From assembly GCA_038501625.1 (NCBI GenBank), contig JAZAYU010000053.1, forward strand, positions 1,350,501 to 1,414,500: 64,000 bases of DNA, given 5' to 3'. Of the stretch, positions 53,601-62,600 are shown in pieces (position 1 is the first letter of the stretch; every line of letters starts with the position of its first letter). The position numbers and the translations under genes were made by a program. Source of the DNA: Corbicula japonica. Taxonomy: Eukaryota; Mollusca; Bivalvia; Venerida; Cyrenidae. A model generated the notes under the pieces. That model saw only the letters and a program-made list of their open reading frames with translations. It was not told where the DNA came from and did no database searches.

Positions 53601-56600
53601 GTAATGTGGCTTTTAGTCGCATGAAGGCAATGTCAAGTCAAATACAAGTGACTTCTAGTCACATTCGGGCTTCGGGCAACTTCTTGTTGCATTCAGTTGA
53701 CTTCTAGTCACATAGGAGCGACTTCTTGTTGCATTCAGTTGACTTCTAGTCACATAGGAGCGACTTCTTGTTGCATTCAGGTGACTACTAGTCACATACA
53801 GGCGATTTCTTGTCGCGTTCAGGTGACTTCTAGTTACAAACGGGCCACTACTTGTTGCGCTTTTGGTGACTTCTAGTCACATACAGGCAACTTCTAGTTG
53901 CATCATAGTCAGTCTTAAACGCTTGGGGGATCTCCTGGAAGATCATGGATCAAGATCAAGTCTTCTGATCTTCTTATTTGAATGCTGTTTTAGTATTTTA
54001 ATTGTATTGCTTGTAATCAGTTATTAGTTTATATCATTGTAAAGCGCCTTTGAACGTGTATATGAAAAGAGCGCTATATAAGTTTGGTAATTAATAATAA
54101 TAATAATAATAAAAGGTTACTTGAAGAAAAGAGGTTATTTATTATTGCATATAGTAATAGTTTGTAATGCCTGTTGGAATTGGATTGAGAAAAGAATGAA
54201 GAAGGTTTTGTGGCTTAATCAAACCAGCAATATAAGAAAAAGGCAGTGTTATAACCAACATTGTTTTTGTGTTGGACAGACTGACTGATAGACAAAGCCA
54301 ACCTTATGTATTGCCTTTTCTTTAAAAGGGTGGCACAAAATGTAAACAACTGTAAATAAGTTTCTCAAACTGTAAAAAAAACCTATCATTAAAATCTCTG
54401 AATAATTTTTAGACTTGCAGTAATTAATGTATTAATTTAACATTTAAATGATTAAACTTCAAGCACTCACTTGAATACCAATCAGCGCAAAGTCGCTCTG
54501 TCTCCTTGATAAGTCTATAGAATTATATAAGACCATTCTGTCTTAGCATTCAGTTCCTTGCTTATTATCTCAAGGAGCAACAGAAAATAGAAAATAAGGA
54601 GCAATATATCCTCCATAATTAGGGTCCATTAACGCCCCCAAGGTAATATAACGCTGGTGATTACATCAACATTATGATCTGCTTAACACAATCTACAGCA
54701 AGTTTTCAACATACAGTGCTCAAGGTTATAAAACTGAGCATGGAAACCAGTCTCAAATCTAAAGCATCTGATTGGCTGAAATGGCACCATTTCAGCCAAT
54801 CAGATGCTTGAGATTTGAGAATGGTTTCCAATCTCAGCTTTATAAGCTTCAGTCCAGCAGTATTTCTGAAATACCAATAAGCTGATGCAAAAATACCAAC
54901 AACAACTGAACTGTAGTGATCTTAATGATATAAAATCATTATGTTCTTTAACTCTTTACTCTGTGGATACTCAGTGAGATCACTGTAGAGCCAGATCAGG
55001 ATCTACACTGCTTCTTGGTCAGAAATAACCTAAAAGCAAACAGTGTAGGATCCTGACAGATCTGTATCTACAGTCACACATGGAGTGTCAGCCACATCCT
55101 ATGCAGTAAAGTAAGCACACTAACTCCTTGTCTTACAGTTATAATAATGACCACAACATGACTTTATTTCAAAACCTTTAGATAGCTGGATTTATGATTT
55201 AGCATTTACCACCAGTTGTGATCAGTTCTGTAAGTTTAAACCTCCTTAAATAAACCGGTTATACAGATGAAATGTACAATTGTACAAAATGTACATGTGT
55301 GCCATCTGATCTGGATCTAAAATGTTCACCTTCTGTTTAGAAATAACTGAATGAATCTAAAAGTGAACAGTTTAGATCCTGATCAGACAGCATGGATGTG
55401 CATCACAGACGACCTTCAGGTTGCACTCACCATAAACAACCCGGAAGTTTCTCATACCATAATGAATGCAATTAAATACAGATCCAACCATGAAATCAAA
55501 GGGCTCCATGATCAAAGTGATCAGTAATAAAAACCCTAAAAATTAATTAACGAGGTATCTTAAGGAAAGCTTCCCCTAATGAGCTTGGTCGAAATCGCCA
55601 CAGTTCGGTCGCGGCCGTAGTTATCGCTTTTTCCCGGTGAAAAATGTAATTTTACCAAATAACACAAAATAAATTGTTAATGTTCAGGTTAAAAGTTAAA
55701 ATGGTTCAAAGTATGTTATAGAGGACAAACATTTCGACATATATCATGTTTAAAAAGAAAGTAATTAAAAAAAATAATAAGTTCCGGTCACGTGACGTTT
55801 TGGGAATTCCCTGCTTGCAAACCAAAAGTACAAAACCTAATGCAGGTAGAACGTGATTTTCGAGTGAGATGCAATGCTCATAAGCGGCAAACAATAAAGA
55901 AACAACACAGTAGAGCGTTATGGACAGAACACAACTACGCCAACGCGTATTGTGTGAAGGAGATGCCTGTAAAAATCCGAGTTTAAAATACGGACAGGTT
56001 TAAAACACGGCCCGGTCGTAAAATAAAGTAAGTCCCAAAAAGGAAAACATCGTCTTCCCTTTAACTTTTTGATTTTCTAAGATATTTTTTTTTTTATCTT
56101 AAAGATAACTTTCGTGGCTATAATAGAAGCATTTACTTAAAACAATTTAAACTAGAAGATAAATAAATTTTGTCTTAAAGATTGGCCGTCTTTTGACTAA
56201 AATTTAGTCTGAAACGCAAAACATGTTATTTTTAAATATATCTTCGAAATTCTTATTGCATATTAAATAGGACCCTACAAGCTATGTGAGAAACATTTTA
56301 TGTTGAAAATATACTAATTAGAAATTAAATTAAGGGGTAGGCCTGTGTTTTCCTTTCACACGGTATTTTGATCTCTCATTAAATCTGCAATCATTTGCAC
56401 TGTGTTATGGCGAACAGTACTTGTATAATTGCAGACATCACTGCAGTGTTATAGTATATTCATCTATTAAGATTAACATCTTTCAGATGTAGTAATGTTT
56501 AGGAAAATGATAAAATTTCATTTTATATTATGACTTTTTTGATCTCTGGTCATATCTCAAAAGAGTGGGTAGGCATTTTCAAATCTTAATTTCTGAAGTT

Positions 56601-59600
56601 AACTACGGTAAAAATATTTCAAATTGTTATATTTTACTCAGTTATGATTATAGATGATATTTATGTAATGTTTATTGATGTAGCTTCTTTACATTTTTGA
56701 AAAAATAGGCTAAAGTGACTTTGGCAATTTTGGTTTTTCGAGAATTTAAAGGGAGTTCTGTATACGGTCACTGAAGTTTTCACCAATATGATAGCTATTT
56801 TATTAAAATCACTCATGATATGAACTTTTATAACAAGAACAATTATATCTGCAGTGAATTAATGCTTTTTTGCATAGAAATTTGTCAAAAAACTTCAAAA
56901 AATAAACTTTTTTGAAATCATGTACCATTGTATTTTTCCCATACACAAAAAGAAAAGTCGGGGAATTAAAAAATGTGAAAATGCAAAAAGCACACGGTAA
57001 AAATTTGTTTAAATATGTATTTAAAATTGATAATACAAATACATCACAAATTTGCAAGATTTAGTTAGTATGAAATTTTTCCCAATAGGGGAAGCCTTCC
57101 TTAAACTAATATAAAGACGTCTGCCAGATTCAATTTTTCTGAAGCTGTCAATGTTCTTGGTAGCATTTTCGATCATCAGAAGCCAACAGTGTGCTAATTC
57201 TGGTAGCAAGATAATGTCTAAGATGAATCTCCTACAAATAAATCTGTTCACCAGAAAATGATTAACCACTCAAGTGACATATTTGCTCTGTGATGCCTTG
57301 CTAACTGTTTTGTCATATGGGAATATGTGACAGCAGACAATGGAACTTCAATCATCATAAAATGCGGTTAAATAATCCTGTCATAATATTTCTAGACAAA
57401 CAAAATCCACACTGGATGGTTTTTAGACACCATCCATTGTTTTTTGTTTCAATGCCAATACAATTCAAAAACTCCTCTAACATTTCTCTTTAAATCTGAA
57501 ATCACATTTTTGTGAAAACTTACTTAATACATGTACTGTTAAAGTGACAGTCCATGATATTTTATTTATTTCATAAGAAAGCTAATATAATCTAATCAAC
57601 AAATATTAGATATAAAAGCATGAGTAATACCATGTTAGCATAACGTATATGAAATGATTTGAGTTCGACCTTACTTTTGAGCAAACACTTTAATATTCAG
57701 TGTGTCATGTTAATATTTTCCAAAACAAACATGACAAAAACGACTTCTAAAAACTTTTTTGTGAAATAGTCAATACATTTAGTTTTTACAAACACAAGTT
57801 TAAACATTACCATGCATTAAATTTTAGAACGCATTAGTAGAAGATTTTTTTTTTAAGTTTGATGTAAATCTTGAGTAAAGGTTATTTCTGACCAAAAAGC
57901 GAACAGTGTAGATCCTGATCAGAGGGCCCAGATGTGCCAGCTGATATGGATCTACACTGTTTGCACATGTGATGAAAGGCGTATATATGGAGGTATATAT
58001 ATAGTTCGCATTGACTACAGAGTAATGGGACTTGTTTAAAACGGTACAGATTATGTTGGTTGACCCTTTAGTTACTCCATGGGATATGGCTGTTATTCCA
58101 AGGGCAAATAATGTAGTTCCAAAATTTAATCATCCGGCGAATCTGATCAAGATTGTAACTGTTTGCTTTAAGATTCAATAAGTTATTTCTGACCAAGAAG
58201 TGACCAGTGCTGATCCAGATCTGATGACAGAGATGTGCCAGCTGATCTGGATGTACACTGGTCACACATGCAATAAAATCGGTATATATGGTGAAAACAG
58301 TTAATATTTATTCTTAGTTTATCAAAGTTAATATTTTAAGCAGTTTTAGAATTGTTTAAGAAGCCAAAACTCATGGATGCTGGCGCAAGTATGATTGCTG
58401 GTAGTCTAGCTAAAAATGACAGACATGCTGTAAGACGTCCAGTTGTTTAACAACCTAATTTGGATGAAATAAAATTCTAGTTATTATAACTCAGATATAT
58501 GCTGATCTGCATCTGCAGATTGCTCATATCATTGGAGTGCAGTTAAAAAGACTTTCAGTAAATTATGTAATATGCGATCTCTAATATCAAACTTACATTA
58601 TCTATGCATGTAGACACTGATTTCCAGCTTGAATATGAATGGACTACATAATATCGAACTGTAAGCTAATGTGGAGGCTAGTGTATAACACTCTATTTGG
58701 AGATTTTAATCTTTAAAGTAGATCTTTTATCAAGAGTAGGATATCACAACAACTGCTTCTGAATAAAAAAATGTTTTAAAAACAACTATTTTACAAAAAT
58801 AATTGCCAGGGGTAAACATCAAATGGATTATAGGACTCTTAAGATCTTAATCCCAAAGTCTTATAATATAATTATTTATTATGGTTCAGTACAGGGATCT
58901 GCCTGGGCCTAAAATTTAGGGAGAAGTGAGTCGCGACCATCACAATCATGTTTATGTAAACACTACTGGTATTCAAATGAGTCATTTGCAGCAGCAGCAG
59001 CAGCAGCAGCAGCAAATAACACTTGTACTTATTTTAACAATAGCGAGAAGAAAGTTTATTTGATAAAATTTTAATGATGATATTAACTGAATAGCATGTC
59101 ATGGTAAACTACATGTAAAAAACAACAAATCATATACTTGGTAAAACTCTCTAGCTGATGCTGTTTAGTTCTATTCTTAATCAGTCTCTGTATTCCTGAA
59201 TTCTATCATTATTTATGAAGATTTAATATATCTATTGGTTATCAAAATAAGATTTTATTATGTCTGATGTTGCAGGATTAATAGCGTTAATTTGGCACAT
59301 TGTTATTCTAATTCAACACAAAGCACTTTGGACCACCAGTTAAAACATAAAGAAAATATTTTGGGTTGATACTCAAATAAAAATTAAAATATTGCCTAAG
59401 AGCAATTGCTGCATTGATTTTTTTTTCGCTTTAACACTATAATTAACTGTGTCCCTGTATAAAATGGCAAGATGTAGTTTCTTTTTATTACCTCCCTTTA
59501 TTTAATTGCGCTTATTTTTTGCTGAGTGTTGCAAGATTGTCAAATATTTATTACTGTAACTTTAATCTGAAAGCTGAAACTGTGAAAGTTTAAATCAGTG

Positions 59601-62600
59601 CACGCTCCTATTTTTATTGGTCTACTAGGCGGGCATTTCGTAAATCTGGAGTAGCATAGCGAAAAGATCGAATGTTGGTCGAACAAATTTTTTAAAATTA
59701 TTTTTGTAAGAGCGAAGTTTGGAAAGCCAAGGCGACGATGTCGCCCGAATCCCCGAGTAGGCAGAGCCCTGAAGTAATATCTTTTATACTTTACTGCAAA
59801 ATATTCATGTCTGAGTGAAATACTTCTTTAAAACATCACTTACTCCACAGATAAACCTTTATAGCAAGGGCGAACAGTGTAGATCCAGATCAGCCAACAT
59901 ATTTGTGCTGTCTGATAGAGATCTACAGTGTTTGCTTCGAGATTCATTAAGTTATTTCTGACCAAGATGTGACCTATGCTGATCCAGATCAGGTCTGGAT
60001 CAAAACTGGCCCCACATGCGTAAAAACATGTATATAATTCTGGAGTACAGGGTTAATTAAATAACACTCCTGATATGAACAACTCTGTTAACTATGTTCA
60101 AGTTAAACTTACCAGGTATTGTTGATTGGGATCCTCAGACAGTAACAGATGTATAAATCTTCCCATAAGTCCCTGTTCCTCGGCAAAGTCCTCCGGATCA
60201 TCACCATCTTCCGGCTGGTCATTCTGGTCCTGGACCAGCACACTCACAATCGATAACAAACTGTCTACCTGAAAATAGGGCAACAACGAATAAAGAATAC
60301 ATTAACTCTTCACTATATATTAACAGGTTTTTTAGTGTGAGCAACCAGTGTAGATCCAGAGTAGCTGACACATCTGAGCCATCTAATCAGGATTAACAAT
60401 GTTCCCTTTAAGATTCATTATTTTTTATCTAGATTAAAGAAGCATTAAGTGTAGATCCTGATCTGATGGCAAAGATGAATATGGAGGCTGAATTGATACA
60501 AATAAATGTCATAGACTCACCTTAACAGCATCATTCCTACTAAACACACTTAACCCTCAGTTTCAGATTTTTTTAATGTTCATCTCACACTCATAAAATA
60601 TACTTATTATACAACTTAGTTAGGCAGTCTAAAGCTTTAATCCCCATTTTTTAACTTCATGTGTGAAGATATAATAATACAACAAAAAACAAGAACCTGT
60701 TCTTGACTTGGTATAGCTGTCTCATTTTCGAGAGCGTTGGAGATGAGGTAACAACTCATCACTTTCCTGCTCTGGTAGTCAAAGTACTCAAACAGCGGTC
60801 CAAAATGCTGGAGCTCAAGCACCGTCAGAATGTTGTTGTAGTTGTCCACCGGGATCTTCATCAGCCGCATCAGCTCCTTCGATACAGGACTACCATGCTC
60901 TAAACTAGATAACATGTGAAACAATTATAAGTAAAACAGTGTTTTGCATGGATTACCTTGCTAAAATTTAGGTTCTATAAAACTTACATTTTAGGTTCTA
61001 TAAACTTATTCTTTAATTTCTATAAAACTTAGACAAGAAAAAAAAATGAGAAAATAATTAAAAGAGTAAGTGTTATTGACTAGATTTCCAATTTAATAAC
61101 CAGGCCAGAGGATACAACGGCAGCCATGTTGTTTTACAATGCATTTGGACTTGAACAACTTTGGTAGATAGTTTTTAAGGAATATTCCTGAGAAATATTT
61201 TTGAAATTTAGCAGGTGGTTTTGAGAAGAAAAAAGTTAAACTTTCCCTTTATACGTAGAGAACAATACTCTGCTACCATGTTACCAAAAGTATTTGGGTT
61301 TTTTTTTTAAATGTCACGACTTTAACAACTTTGGTAGATAGTTTTCAAAGGAATGTTCCTGCAAAATATTTTTGAAATCTAGCAGGTGGATTTTGAATAG
61401 AAAAAACTTAAGCTTTCCCTACATACATAGAGAAAAACACTGCTCTTTAGTGGCCAAGTTTGTTTATTTTTCTCTTACAAATGTCAAGACTTAAACAACT
61501 TTGGTAGAATAGAATGTTTTCCAAGGAAAGTTTCAGTAAAATTTTTTTGATATCTGGCAAGCAGGTAATGATCAGATTTTAAAATGTGGGTAAGGATTTA
61601 AACAATTTACAAGAGGTCAATGCTAGAATGCTAGAATTTGTTTTTCAGATGTTTTTATTTCTTGATACAAAAATTTATACACCAATGACACCTTTAGTAT
61701 AATAAAGTGAATGATAAGGATTTTGCAGACTGATTTCAGACTGGTACAGAGAGAACGGAAGATAGTCACAACATACTGATCTAGATTGAGCCTGTTGAAG
61801 ATGTCCTCTGTTGTTTCCAGAACCTTGTCAACATATTCTATCTTGTTAGGATAACACTTGAGGGCAAGGTTGATCAGCGCCACCTGTAGTGATACGATGT
61901 CCTCTGGGGGCATGTCCGACCGATTCTGCAAGCATGCAAGGCAAAATTTACATGTTATTTGACTATATCTGGGCAAATTTCCAGCATACAAGATCCTTTT
62001 CTGAATCATCAAAGCTTATAAACAATGATGTTTTTTTTGGACTGGTGGTCAACAGTTGGAAGTGATTGTTAACAAAAATCCATTATATGGCTGACTTTGG
62101 TAGGTATTGAGATTTCTCTTCTAATTCCTGGTATTAACTGAGCGATCTGTGAAGAAGTAACCATTGTGAAATCCATTGGTCGGAGATGTATGAATTGCAT
62201 GATCTTCTGGGAAAAGATGTCAAATTTACCTAAATGACTTGTGCAGTCTGTTGGGAAAAGTTAAATTCATTTGTATGACTTGCACAAATTTTGGGAGAAG
62301 ATGTCAAATTTATTTGCAAAACTTGCACAATCTTTTGGGAAAAGATGTCAAATTGAAGTGTAAGACTTTTGCAATCTTTTAGAAAAAGATGTCAAATTTA
62401 CCTGTATAACTTGCACAATTTGTTGGGAGAAGATGTCAAATTTACCTGTATAACTTGCACAATCTGTTGGGAGAAGATGTCAAATTTACCTGTATAACTT
62501 GTGCAATCTGTTGGGAGAAGATGTCAAATTTACCTGTATAACTTGTGCAATCTGTTGGGAGAAGATGTCAAATTTACCTGTATAACTTGCACAATCTGTT

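Larger units (their letters stand above)
12766..60112 (-). other. VPS35: 47,347-bp VPS35 intron
   Basis: The bounding exons join in phase 0 with the expected protein continuity ([13 protein letters not shown]). Donor CTG|GTAAGT lies at 60113/60112 and the acceptor at 12766. The intron contains an opposite-strand GPCR gene, a dead DIRS-like retrotransposon and many repeat families annotated below. Confidence 0.9.

Noticed and set aside
53605..53901. CRISPR-like array (short regular period, palindromic repeats)
   Set aside because: Period is 21 nt with no unique spacers, and the context is an animal nuclear intron. It is a micro-hairpin tandem repeat.
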